Assembly: GCA_022828595.1 (NCBI GenBank)
Contig: JAKGHH010000004.1
Location: forward strand, 58,158,164 to 58,222,163
Length of the DNA: 64,000 nucleotides
Reading direction: 5' to 3'
From: Nelumbo lutea
Taxonomy: Eukaryota > Streptophyta > Magnoliopsida > Proteales > Nelumbonaceae
Below are positions 39,236 to 50,700 of this stretch, piece after piece. Position 1 is the stretch's first letter, and every line of letters begins with the position of its first letter. The notes under the pieces were generated by a model. That model searched no databases, was not told the origin of the DNA, and saw only the letters and a program-made list of their open reading frames with translations. The position numbers were made by a program, and so were the translations under genes.

Positions 39236-40245
39236 GAAGGGTTGAGTTGAAATCTTTCTTGTTTTGGAAGGAATTTGGGGATCTAGACAAGAGAGGGTTT
39301 TAGACTTAATGAGAACTGCTTGGTTGTTTGGGGCTACATTTTCTTATGTAAATTAATCGTAACCATCATATTGAAATCTTTATTAATCGGACGGTTAAAT
39401 AAGGGAATCTTGAGTTGAAATTTGGCATGTGTGCAAGGATTAAGATAAGAAGTTAGGTGAATGATTCAGATTTGAGAAAGAATTTGTTGATTGAACATCA
39501 CATAGATAGAAACCATCAGAGAGGAGGTTATTTTGATGAACTGTGAATTTTTGTAGTTTGGTCATAAAATGCATCATGCAATTAACCTTTAGTTTCTTAA
39601 GTCTAGTGGTCGTGTCTAATTGGATGTTTGATGTTGATCTCAATGTTCTCATTTGTTGTATGGGTTCCATCAAAAGTAGAAATTTTGGGTTTTGACAAAG
39701 TCTCAAATTAATCTGGTAGTGTTTTCAAGTTTTAGGATTTAAAGTTAGGTATGAAGTGGTAGAGTGAAGGAAGCGAGCAAAAATTAAGTATTGACAACCA
39801 ACATATCATACCCTCGAATAACGTTAAAATGTCCCTTTGTGATCCACAGATCCCATAACCAATGGCCTGAATGCTTGTCTGATTTCTTATGCCTCAAATG
39901 ATGATATTTCAGAGTCCAAATAGGTGAGGTTAATATGCTTCAAGTAAGATATGAATAGTGATTCAGTGATGGCATCATAGGAAGAGGAATAAGCATTAAA
40001 AGAGAGAACTATGATATTTTCATACAAGCAACATCAATAAGAGCAAAAGCAATATCAATAGACAAAAGACAAGAACGCAGAGAATTGGGAAGAAGAAGAT
40101 GAATCATATCCTAGAATGAAGCTTGACACTTTCATACTTAGGTGCAATTTAATGTTGTAACATGACACTTCCCTTCCATTGTATATGCTTGTTTTGTTGA
40201 CAAAAATACTTTTGTCAATAAGTAGAGGAGCTATCTTTGGACTAG

Positions 40246-40273
40246 AAAAAAAAAAAAAAAAAAAAAAAAAAAA
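40246..40273. repeat. Poly(A) tract of 28 bases
   Basis: An uninterrupted A run lies in otherwise mixed sequence. It could be the tail of a retroposed sequence lying to its left on the plus strand, but no recognisable body or flanking duplication was found. Confidence 0.9.
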
Positions 40274-40801
40274 GACAAGGCCCATTTCACCAGCATAGAA
40301 ACAAATTTTGTTTATGTAGATACATGGATTTAGAACCTATGGAGACTATGTTGTAAATACCCAAATAAGTAACTACAACACAATCACATTGTACTGTAAA
40401 CCCAAAACACCACACTAAATCTAAGGTAGCCCCTACTTATTGATGGAAGTATTTTACTATTTGTGTTTACCGTGTGAAGAAGGAACAACTTTTGAATGTA
40501 GTAATGGATTTGAGCTAATTCCTAGTTGTAATTTCCATATCTGTAAGGTAATAAGTTCCACAACTTTTCTTAGCTAGAAAAATGATGGATCCATACATCA
40601 TGTGCAATTGAAGCGCAAGAATTTTTTCCATGGTTGCTTAGATGAAAATTAATTTGAAGTTTGCCTACTTCTTAATTATATCCCAACTCATTAGAGAATT
40701 ATGATTGAATAATGAGATTTTGACAACAAAAAAAAATTCTTTGAGAGGAAGGTAAAATCATTGTAGTGATAGTGATAATATATGAGTATCTTATATTGCA
40801 A

Positions 40802-40842
<41 letters not shown>

Positions 40843-41160
40843 AATTATTGGAAATAGAGAATTCAAAAGGGAATCGCAAGATATGATGGAGGCAGAAAAT
40901 ACATATTCGTTTGGATCTGAAATAGGCGTAATTCCCTCTTATCTTTAGTATGGGCATTGATCTTAATGTTTTGAAGTTTGTGCTTGGTAATACATTTTGT
41001 TTAGATTTAAAACTCTTTTGTATGTATTCGTATATGTAGTTATGTTCTCTAGTCAACGAAATTATTCTGTTTCAAAAATTCAAAGAATTAGTTGGGCAAA
41101 AATGACCAGTGATTTTGATATTCATAGTTGTGACAAGGGAGGTCTTTGTCTAATTTAAAA

Positions 41161-41345
41161 GGGTAAAATACAAAAACCTCCCTTGAAGTTTTTGATAATC
41201 ATAAAAACCTCCCCTATAGTTTCATTTTAGCAAAAATATCCCCTTTATTTTTGAAAAATTCATCAAATACCTCGCTTCTGTCAATGACCAAGAGGGAAAA
41301 TGTTAAAGAGATGATCATTTTTGTTCAAAATACCTATTTTACCTT
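41161..41345 (+). repeat. Left terminal inverted repeat of the Pack-MULE
   Basis: It pairs with the reverse complement of 43940-44120. Landmarks present in both arms are 'aaaaacctcc', 'gaagttttt', 'tcaatgaccaaga' and 'tcaaaatacctatttta'. Mismatches and short indels are scattered through the arms, so insertion was not very recent. Confidence 0.9.
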
Positions 41346-41538
41346 TTCACGAATTAATGTGCATCTGAAACACTATTCATCTTCTTCCTCACCACGCACA
41401 ATGATGATAGAATGGTGGTGCACTCCTGCCTCCAACCTTCCCTCTTCTTGAATTTTCCTCTAATTCTCTCACTCTCCACCAACACGAAATAACACTATTC
41501 ATCACTTCCCTCTCTCTATCATTCTTCAATATTCATCA

Positions 41539-41742
41539 ATGGCATCTCTACGTCTCCTCTTGCTCTCCTTATTCTTCTTTTTTCTATCTAAGGCTTCCCC
41601 ACGAGCCACTTTGTTTCTTCCTCATCACGAAAGATGGTGCAACCTACAGATATCTGACAATGTCCTGCTACCAGTAGTGGAGATGGTTCGAGGAGATGAT
41701 ATCGGACTATCGCTAAAACTAATGGTTTCTTGGATGAAATAA
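41539..41742 (+). CDS. Possible captured N-terminal secreted-protein fragment
   Basis: A 67-residue frame starts MASLRLLLLSLFFFFLSKAS, which looks like a signal peptide (hydrophobic core at about residues 4-17). The remainder has no recognised domain. It lies just inside the left inverted terminus of the Pack-MULE and ends shortly before the retrotransposon insertion at about 41776, so any original 3' part is lost. It may be another captured exon or a chance frame in a pyrimidine-rich stretch. Confidence 0.3.
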   Translation: MASLRLLLLSLFFFFLSKASPRATLFLPHHERWCNLQISDNVLLPVVEMVRGDDIGLSLKLMVSWMK

Positions 41743-41775
41743 GTTCTGGTGGAGTAGTCATCCTTGAACTAGTGT

Positions 41776-42612
41776 TTAATGGAGATCAAGGTGCTGGCCA
41801 AATGGGTCAAGTTAATATTCTCAAATATTCTCAAGATCCTTTGCAAGGAATCGGTGGACCAATCAATGACTAGGACAAGAACAAAGAGGATGAAAGAGGC
41901 TTTACAAGGCTTAATCACGAAAGTGCATGACAAAGAGGTTGTTCTATAAGATTCTAAGACTGTTCAGGAAGTGTCCAAAGCTTCACCAAGGATAATCACC
42001 TATCTTTATGTGCAAAATGATGAGCAAGGCTTGGATCTTGAAGAACAAGCTGGTAATCCATGACATAAGATGTATTGATGGGCTTGGCGCATGGGCATGA
42101 TAAGAAAAGGCCCAATTTGCATGCTAAAATGTATTGATGGGCTTTATGGGCTTATTGGGCTTGTTTTGTCTTGTTTTGGTTTACGTTGACTTTTCTATGC
42201 TTAGTTGTCATGAGTTGTAGTCTTTTAGAAGGATTTCTATTTCAAAGCATATTTGCTTTCCTAAATTAAAGGGATCATCATTAGTTAGGAGTTTCCTTAT
42301 AAGATTAGAAGTTTCTTTATAAGATAATGATGTTTACATGTCTATATAATGTAACACGAAAATCAATCAATAATATAGAGGTATTTTCAGCAAGCTTAGC
42401 TTTGCCTTTTTGTGTTCTTGGTAGAGTACAATATCTTGACTTACCAAGAGAGTGATCAACCTTTGTGGCGTCTTCAAGATTGGGGTCTTTATGGACTTAG
42501 TTTCCTTAAGGTTCTAATCTGATCAACTACAGCTTGCTTTCTAACTTCTGGGTGCGCATAACAACTTGATTCAAGAGTTCCTAGAGCGGTCGTCTAGTGA
42601 GTTCTTATTAGT
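41776..42612 (+). mobile_element. 3' end of a Ty3/gypsy element, probably with LTR
   Basis: From 41776 the sequence matches, in opposite orientation, the polyprotein 3' end at 35606-35845: 'ggagatcaaggtgctggcc', 'ctcaagatcctttgcaagg', 'caccaaggat'. After the coding tail comes an LTR-like stretch of about 42060-42612 with a TATA-like 'tctatataat' at 42341-42350 and a 'ggtgcgcataaca' phrase near 42551. Beyond about 42612 the QWRF-like sequence resumes. Only the 3' part is here, so a 5'-truncated insertion or later deletion is likely. Exact LTR limits are uncertain because no second LTR is available to compare. Confidence 0.75.
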
Positions 42613-43696
42613 GTTCGTCGACCAGGGTCTTGTAAATGCCACAACCGGCTATTTGTTTCCTGCCAAAACCTAGTAGGGACACTAATTCCATGAGGCCCAA
42701 TCCGAGCTTGAGAAACCCCATTGTGCTCCTGTACTCCAGAAGTTCTGCCGGAGGAGCCACTCTTAGTATCAGATGCAGTGAGGTCGGAGGGAACTGATGA
42801 CCCATTTTTTGAATTGGCATCCATTGCAAACTGGTTCCTGTAAGCCAAAGCAATGGTAAGGAGATCAACAGAAGGTGTGAATCGACAAAGAGAAATGAAG
42901 GAATAGAGAACGACCTAAAGAACTACAGAAATGGCGAGAGCGAGATCGAACACAATTACTGTCTTCAATTTTTCTTACGTCCTTTCCCTGAGGACTCGTA
43001 CAAGAAAAGCAACTCATTTGTATAATACAAACTTTGCAAGGGAAAAAAAGGGGATGCAAGGACCCTAGACCAAATTCTTAAAAAAAAAACAAATTTTTGC
43101 CAGACAAATCAAAAGAGAAAATTCAAGACCAAGAATGCACCTATGTTCTCCTCCCAGAAAAAGAAATCAACTCAAGGTCTTAAAAGATCAGATTTAGATG
43201 GAAATAGAATATTGAAATGAAAACAAAAGGAGAGCCAGAGAAAGATTGCCGAGAAAAGAATGAATTATGACTTTAACCCCCATGTAGTTTTGGAAAAAAA
43301 AAAACCTGCGGTTACAAACCTCAACAGGAGGTTTGTGGAATTGGCATCCATTGCATGCTGAATAGTCTTTACAAAGTTGACAATGCTTGAATCCCGATGT
43401 AATCTACAATCAAACGATGCCCTCCTACCTTCATCAATCATTGATTGTTGTAATGCACGAGCCACAATTCTAGATCCAATGAGTTTTTTCTTGTCAATAA
43501 TGTAATCTGAACTTCTTGTTAAAGGATTTGTCATTCTAGTTCTGCCTAACCAACATTGCTGATCAATGGGTTTTGAGTTCTCCATCCAATCTATTCCTCC
43601 AAGACCATCAATCTTCCCTCTCAATGGTGTTGTCCTCCTCCGCTCTGGTGTAGCCTTTCTCGTATTACTCAAATTGGGCGTTGAAGAAGGGGACAT
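42613..43696 (-). pseudogene. Captured QWRF (DUF566) family gene fragment
   Basis: Minus-strand reading. The first part (43696 to about 43340) includes RKATPERRRTTPLRGK, KPIDQQCWLGRTRMTNPLTR, KKLIGSRIVARALQQSMIDE and RRASFDCRL. The second part (42828 to about 42620) includes MDANSKNGSSVPSDLTASDT and VPTRFWQETNSRLWHLQDPG. The order and spacing fit the N-terminal half of plant QWRF-motif proteins, which bind microtubules. The QWRF motif itself is not present in what remains. A 509-bp insertion separates the two parts, and the 3' end is cut by the retroelement at about 42612. Family assignment is by recognition only. Confidence 0.68.
42829..43337. mobile_element. 509-bp insertion inside the QWRF fragment
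   Basis: The 18-bp sequence 'gaattggcatccattgca' occurs at both edges (42811-42828 and 43338-43355); in coding sense both encode MDANS. Removing one copy plus the insert rejoins the family reading. The insert ends on the right with a perfect 9-bp stem hairpin (acaaacctc/gaggtttgt, 43314-43336). Its left edge on the minus strand reads 'tttggcttacag', resembling a splice acceptor. An 18-bp target duplication would fit target-primed retroposition, but no clear terminal poly(A) is seen. Confidence 0.55.
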
Positions 43697-43939
43697 GTAC
43701 CTAGAAGTGATTTCTTAGGATTTCGGTCACCGAGAACCAACAACGCAATTGTCCGTTTCAAAAGGTAATAGGGGAAGTCTTTTTGGATTTCGATGAATCT
43801 ATTCTTGTTGTGAGGAGGCAAGCGGAGTGCCTTGATGGAGAGGTCTATTGCAATCTTCTGGAGGGGGGAGTGCACCGCCATTCTACTGCAATGCGTGTGA
43901 GGAAGAAGATGAATAGTGTTCGAGCGGATCACAGAGAGA

Positions 43940-44120
43940 TGGATAAAATAGGTATTTTGAAAAAAATGATAATCTCTTTAACGTTTTCCTTCTTGGTCAT
44001 TGATGTAAGGGAGGTATTTGTTGAATTTTTTCAAAAATATAGAGGTTAAGTTAAAATGAAACTGTAGAGGAGGTTTTTATGATTGCCAAAAACTTCAGGG
44101 GAGATTTTTATATTTTACCC
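43940..44120 (-). repeat. Right terminal inverted repeat of the Pack-MULE
   Basis: Reverse-complement partner of 41161-41345. It ends in 'taccc' immediately before the second copy of the 9-bp target duplication at 44121-44129. Confidence 0.9.
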
Positions 44121-44129
44121 AATTTAAAA

Positions 44130-44484
44130 AGTGAAAGAATGTTTTAATATTTAAGAGAAACATTGGAAGAGTTTTAATTCTTTTACCCTGCGTTTTGAAA
44201 TGAAAGATATTAATGATGTGGCAAAATATGATTGGATGGTCCAATAAATTTTTTTTACTAAGGGTTAGAGGATATGAGCCTATAGAACTCAGGATTTGTT
44301 TGGACCGATCTTGACTATACCTAATTTGTAATGACTGGCATGGTATCACCCCTTAACCTAGTTATTGGTTAGCTTGTTTCTATAATTCCTCTTATTCGAA
44401 GAGAAAGTTCCTTTTGACGATAGATAAAAAAAGCCTATTTCACTATTTCATAGAATCTCAAACATTTACGTGATAAAATGCTAA
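44130..44484. other. Spacer between the Pack-MULE and the composite element
   Basis: Ordinary AT-rich sequence with no recognisable gene or repeat. The frame at 44095-44349 on the minus strand overlaps the Pack-MULE terminus and is not credible. Confidence 0.5.
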
Positions 44485-44971
44485 GCTCCATTTGGTTTGT
44501 GGGATGGCAAGGGGAATTATGAAATATTTTGGAAAATTCCTCTCTTCCCATGTTTAGCTTGTGGGATGTCATGAGGTGGGATTTTTGGTATGTGGAGTCC
44601 CACCATTTTTTTTTTTTTGGGAGGGGGGGGGGACAAGTGGGAATTTAGGATTAATTTAGGAGAAGAAAAACACCTTTCTTGTAGTATTTGAAAGAGTTAA
44701 TACTAGAACCATGACCCATAAATAAATTATTAATTATTTAATTTAATTAAAATAGATAACTTTTCAATAAAAAATAATTTCATGATTTAAAATTACCAAT
44801 TAAATCATGGGTATTAATAAAATGTAATATTAATAACAACTTATAAACTAATAAAATGTAACATGTTAATTCATTAACTAATAATGGATTTTAAACAATT
44901 AACATCTATAAAATACTAAATGATTAAAAAGTATTATTAACTAATACTTAATTAATTCTTAATTAATAATT

Positions 44972-47125
44972 GGGTAAAATATAAAAACATATCCTGAAGT
45001 TTTTTAACAATCATAAAAACCTCCTTGGGGTTTCACTTTAATAAAATCCTTCCCTGAACTTTTGGAAAACCAAACACATACCTCCCTTTTGTCACTGACC
45101 AGATGGAAAATTGTCAAGTTACAAAATTACCCCTAACTAATTATGAGGAGGACATAAGCATTATATTTTTAAAATGTCAAAAATGTCCTTCACTTGATTC
45201 ACTCAACTTTAGATAAACATTTGTTACACCAGTCACAATTGATGATAAAGGAAAGAAATAGAGCGTCAAATATAGTTGGCGATAAGGATGGAGTAATGAG
45301 AAAGAACAACTATAGCTGAGGACATGGAAAATTACCCAACAATAGCACAATAGTCTTTTGCTAAGGCCAGAGAGAATGGAAAAGCTAAATGAGAAGGCCA
45401 AGGAGTTGGTTGCCACGACACCCGAACATGGAGTTCAAAGGAAAACTGAGCATGGAATGGAGAAAGGCCCCACTACCGAGGCCACCCACCTAGAAGAGTC
45501 CATTTTAATTAGCAATCTCTCTTTGGGCCTTCCAATTTTTCACTTCTTAAGCTATTGATGCTGACATGGTGTGTTAAATTTTTCTAAAATATATTTTTTT
45601 ACCCTTGAAATGAATCAATTTTGATTACTTTGATTTCTGTTTTGGTTGGTTGTTTGGTGGTGGTGATGGAATTCACCTCAGCCCCCACAAGCCACAAGGA
45701 GGTGCCCCACAACTAGAAGTGTAAATCGGCCTTGGACCTGCCCGAACGGCCTGGCACAACGGTTCATGGGCTGTGCTAGGTTCGGCATGATCATGTGGGT
45801 CGTGTTGGGCCTGGGATTTTAGGTCAACGAGCCAGCATGGCACGACCCAACCCGTAGCCTGGCCCAGCATGGCCCATATATATTATTTATATATATTTAA
45901 TTTATATTATATATATTTTATATAATATTATATAAATTATAATTATATAATAATATATAGTATATAATATATTAATAAAATAAATAATTTTTTAAATTTT
46001 ACTATACTAATTTATTTAATTATTGTATATATAAGCAATTGTATACACAAAATTCGTATAAAATTAAAATTTTAACTTTTTTATCAATTTTTTTTAAATA
46101 AATAGCTTTGGCCCGATACTGGGCTATGGGTCGTGCTGGGCTGACCCCCAAAAATTTCATTGGGTGCCATGTATTGAGAACATCTCTTGATGATAGTACA
46201 AGAAATGATAAGGAATCATTAGAAGATGTTCTGGTTGGGATGTGTTGTGAGACATTGCGAGGCACTGATTTGAACTAGTGGCGGCATGAGTTCTACTTGT
46301 GCTTCCATGATTCCATCTCATGTTTGAAGAGAAGAAAAGAATTGATGTGATGCAAATAGTCAAAGTGAAAAAATACCTCATTGATCTATTCACTTCATAG
46401 AAATCTTGTACTTCGCCTCTTTATGTTCTGATAATTGATAAGAATCTGTTCATTCTCATTAAACTGAGTAATTAGCTTTTAGAAACGGTTACAAAACCAA
46501 AACTCACTCACAACCTCTTTTCTTATGAGTCATGGCAAGCATGACCTCCTATATGTTTTTGTATTTCAAGTCCACCTTCAATAGGTGATCTTGTCTTCTA
46601 GGGTTCCAGAAATGAGCTAGATACCCATCTCAGGTCCCTTTATGAAAAACTCAATTGTTAGATTGCGTAAGCGGTTACTACCTTCAACTGTGTGATTGAT
46701 TCAGGTCTCATGCCTTACAAAGTAACCTTTAAATGATCTATAATTTCTTCTTGTGCTCTCATGAAAGTCTATGGTTTGTTGAATATTGCTTCTCTTCTTG
46801 ACTTGGAGTTTCAGGGGTGGGAGATTGAAAGAGAAGAAAGAGGACGACAAATGGTGATTTAGGTTCAAGTTTCTTTTACACTAACCTATGCCTTTCCCTT
46901 CCTCTCCCTACTTTTTTCTTCAAACCAAACATAGCCTTAGTATTATTTTAGTAAAGGGTTTGACTATGATATGGAAAAGATATGGTATCGGAAAAATTAT
47001 ATCCAAAAAACTATCATATCTTATGTGAAATCATATACAAAAGGGAGGTATGTATTGGGTTTTTTAAAAGTTCAAGGAGGTTTTTGTTGAAGTGACAGTT
47101 CATGGGAGGTTTTTATATTCTACCC
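44972..47125. mobile_element. Second Mutator-like element, 2154 bp
   Basis: The left terminus starts 'gggtaaaatataaaaac' at 44972; the right terminus, reverse-complemented, starts 'gggtagaatataaaaacc' at 47125. Inverted similarity runs over roughly 100-140 bp, with 'aaaaacctccttg' and 'acatacctccc' in both arms. Flanking 9-bp sequences 'ttaataatt' (44963-44971) and 'ttagtaatt' (47126-47134) match at 8 of 9 positions. Its ends are clearly related to those of the Pack-MULE at 41161-44120. No transposase is visible. A decayed GC-rich insertion sits at about 45715-46150. Confidence 0.82.
45715..46150. mobile_element. Decayed hAT-like or similar nonautonomous element
   Basis: GC-rich ends with repeated 'ggcctgg', 'cgtgctggg' and 'cccagcatggccc' words flank a core of about 250 bp made almost only of A and T. 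A left edge with 'agaagtgtaaatcggcc' is typical of some plant hAT-type nonautonomous elements. The right edge is not matched well and no 8-bp duplication was found, so limits are approximate. Confidence 0.4.
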
Positions 47126-47422
47126 TTAGTAATTAATTATATATTTATCAGTATTATTTAATTATAAAATTATTTTATTAAAATATTACTGATTAATCTA
47201 TATATATATATATATATAGATTATATATATTAAAACAAAGTGGTCAAGAAATTTTCTCCTTTTTTTTTGAAATTTTTATTTTTTTACTCCATGTCATTTT
47301 TTTAAAGAACTAATGAGATGCTCTCCTTCCCAAACAATCTATTCTCCTAAAATTTATCCTAAATTACCTCCCCACTTTTTGCTAAATCATCTCCAATTCC
47401 TATTTATCTCCTAACTTATCTC

Positions 47423-47723
47423 CACTATTTTCAAAACCAGACTAGATCGGACGGTCGGATCGGAAAAATCAGGAACCGGTCACCTGACTGATTCCGTTTT
47501 CCTCCAAAACCGCTTTTTCCCCCAAAACTGTTGATTTTGGTTAGCAAACCGCTGAATCGGTTGGTTAACCGTTCGAATGGTTTTGACTGTTTTCCAATTT
47601 TTTTTTTAATTTTTTATTTTTATGTCAGAACGGGCCGACCATTCAAGTCAAACGGTCAGACCGTTCAAACCGGTAATCGAACCCCTAACCAGTTCGGTCA
47701 CCGGTTCATTTTTAAAAACCATG
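47423..47723. mobile_element. hAT-type MITE, 301 bp
   Basis: A perfect 8-bp duplication 'cttatctc' flanks it (47415-47422 and 47724-47731), as expected for hAT. The ends are imperfect inverted repeats: 'cactattttcaaaacc' on the left, and 'catggtttttaaaaatg' on the reverse complement of the right. The body is rich in 'ccggt', 'aaccg' and 'ggtcgg' words. It is too short to code for a transposase. Confidence 0.85.
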
Positions 47724-47744
47724 CTTATCTCTAATTTACAAGAG

Positions 47745-50700
47745 AACTAACGGGGACCCATGCGATGTGCAGGATTTTATATTTCTAAAACACATAAAAC
47801 ACATAAGAGAGTATACAATTGTTTTATATTTCTAATTTTTTAAATAATGATTAATTATTTATATTTTATAATACTTTTTATAACATTCTAAAATGCAAAA
47901 ATAGCAATAATTTATTTCAGCTAAGCTTGTTCATTGAACTGATTTAACCAACCAGCCCAACCAACTCGACCCGAATTGCTTAGTTTCTAATATTTTCGGT
48001 TGAAATTGGGATCAGTTTCATTATGGCCATTTGTAAACTGACCAAAATCGAATGACCTAATCACAAATATATATTAATATTTTTATATTTTAAATATATG
48101 GAAAAGGGGTGAAATTCCCATATTTATTAGTCTCAAATATGTTATATTATAAATTTATTTTTTAATAATGTTAATATAATTTTTAAAATTTAAAATTAAG
48201 TTTTCAATATAATCTTTTAAACCAATTGAGCAAACTGAAAATTAACCCAAACCAATACAACTCGATTTAGTTGGTTTTCACTACTAGTCAGTAGATTTCG
48301 GGTAACCAACTCCCCAACCTAACCATATCAATTTGGTTGGCCAAATAGCCTACAACCGAACTAAGCCAGGTTGTGATTAACACTCATAATTTCATCTAAA
48401 TTAATATTTTAATCTCTAATAAATAAAAGTAGTTTAATCAACATTAATAATTAAAAATTTATAGTGAAAATGCATAATAATTGAAAATAGATTGATAATG
48501 AAAATAAAATAGATAACTAATAAAAATAAAAATTACAAAAATAATAAAAATACTAAAAATATATTAAGTTATTCATGAATATTGTAATCTAAAAAATACA
48601 ATAAATATAATAAGTATAATATATTAAATTTAAAATGTTAAATAACAGTAGTTTAATATCCAGTAATTATTAAAAAAATTTGTTAAATAACAAAACAAAT
48701 ATAGATTTATACATAATTATTGACAATATATTTATAAAAACTATAACTAATTGATGAAAATACAAAAAAATATTAATTTTAGTACAATAATTATAGATTA
48801 AGATCTTAAAATCATTATTAATGAATATTATTTTTTCAAAGTTATTTTTCTAGAATTATTAATTGATACAAGTGAAATTGGTTATTTAAAATATTATCTA
48901 GTTATTTAAATAATATCCTTATTTAAATTTTGTAATTTTAATTATTAATTTAATTTAATAATCTATAAAACTATAATTTATTCTATTATTACATAATTTC
49001 ATTAATAATTTTGTAAAAAATTTAAATTATTATTAATTATAATATTATGTTATGATTTTTTATTTTAATTTTTAAATTTATTACATAATTTCGTTATCTT
49101 AACTATTTAAAATATAGTTAGGTTATAGTTTTTTTTCTTTAAAATATTTAGTTATTTACATATTTAAATAGTATATAAAATATTTAAAAATACTCTTTAT
49201 TTGATATTTAAGATATTTAGCTATTGAAACATTTAAATAATATTTTATTATTTTAATGTTAAATTTCTGTTATTTAAATAAAAACTTATGCACTAACAAT
49301 ATAAATTATGATTTTCCATATTATTCAAATAACAGAAATTTAACATTAAAATAATAAAATATTATTTAAATATTTCAATAACTAAATAACTTAAATATCA
49401 AATAATGAGTATTTTTAAATATTTTATATACAATTTAATTTTTTTAAAGAATGAAAATTTTAACATAACTATATTTTAAATAGTTAAAATAACGACATTA
49501 TGTAATAAATTAAAAAAATTAAAATAAAAATCATAACATAATATTATAATTAATAATAATTTAAAGTGTTTACAAAGTTAATAATGAAATTATATAATAA
49601 TAGAATAAATTGTAATTTTATAGATTATTAAATTTAATTAATAATTAAAAATACAAAATTTAAATAAGAATATTATTTAAATAACTAAATAATATTTCAA
49701 ATAACCAATTTCATTTATATAAATTAATAATTCTAGAAAAATAACTTTCAAAAAATAATATTCATTAATAATGATATTAAGATCTTAATCTATATTTATT
49801 TTATATTTAATATACTAAAATTAATAATTTTTGTATTTTCAGCAATTATTTATAGTTTTTAAAAATATATTGTCAATAATTATGTATAAATCCACTCCTA
49901 ATTACTAGATATTAAACTATTGTTATTTAACTATTAAATTTAATATATTATACTTATTGTATTTATTGTATTTTTGAGATTACAATATTTATGACCAACT
50001 TAATATATTTTTAGTATTTTTAGTATTTTTGTAATTATTTTATTTTTATTAGTTATCTATTTTATTTTCATTACCAATATATTTTCAAATATTATGCATT
50101 TTTGCTATAAATTTTTAATAATTATTTTTGATTAAACTAATTTTATTTATTAGAGATTAAAATATTAATTCAGATGAAATTAGGAGTGCTGATCATAACC
50201 TGGTTTAATTCAGTTGTAGGCTACTTGGTCAACCAAATCGACATGGTCAGGTTGGGGATTTGGTTACCCGAAATTTACTGACCATTAGTGAAAACCAACT
50301 AAATTGGGTTGTATTGATTTGGGTTAATTTTTGGTTTGCTCAATTGGTTTAAAAAATTATATTGAAAACTTAATTTTAAATTTTAAAAATTACATTAACA
50401 TTATTAAAAAATAAACTTATAATATAACATATTTGAAACTAATAAATATGGGAATTTCACCTCTTTTCCATATTAAAAAATTATATTTAAAAAATATTAA
50501 TATATATCTATGATTGGGTCATTCGATTTTGGTCAATTTACAAATGGCCACAACAAAACCGATCCCAATTTCAATCTAAAATATTAGTATCTGGGCAATT
50601 CGGGTGTTGGTTGGTTAAATCAGTTCAATGAACAAGCTTAGCTGAAATAAATTATTTCTAATTTTGTATTTTAAAATGTTATTAAAAGTTATAAATATAA

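Larger units (their letters stand above)
37881..41151. other. Unassigned intergenic DNA
   Basis: No recognisable gene is seen. It contains the degenerate tandem duplication at 38690-39230, a 28-A run at 40246-40273 and a GA tract at 40806-40838. Short open frames such as 39440-39706 and 40691-41056 (the latter running through the GA tract) show no family resemblance. The stretch just right of 37880 should hold the 5' untranslated region and LTR of the gypsy remnant, but no primer-binding site was found. Confidence 0.6.
41161..44120. mobile_element. Mutator-like element (Pack-MULE), 2960 bp
   Basis: The ends are inverted repeats of about 180 bp: the left one starts 'gggtaaaatac' at 41161, and the right one ends 'tattttaccc' at 44120. 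Weaker similarity extends to about 270 bp, including shared 'cactattcatcttcttcctc'. The element is flanked by a perfect 9-bp direct duplication 'aatttaaaa' (41152-41160 and 44121-44129), the size typical of the Mutator superfamily. No transposase is visible. The interior holds QWRF-like exon pieces on the minus strand and a retrotransposon 3' end on the plus strand. Capture of host gene fragments between long inverted termini is what defines a Pack-MULE. Confidence 0.9.

Noticed and set aside
40691..41056. 121-residue minus-strand frame with a serine/leucine run
   Set aside because: The run is simply translation of the GA/CT microsatellite at 40806-40838. No domain is recognised.
43314..43336. 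Hairpin as a Helitron 3' end
   Set aside because: No CTRR terminus follows the hairpin, no 5' TC end was found, and the segment has an 18-bp flanking duplication, which Helitrons do not make.
46900..46940. Pairing 'ctatgtttggtttga' (reverse complement near 46937) with 44485 as an element
   Set aside because: It would cross the well-supported second MULE (44972-47125) improperly. The partner at 50961-50981 is better matched and has TAA on both sides.
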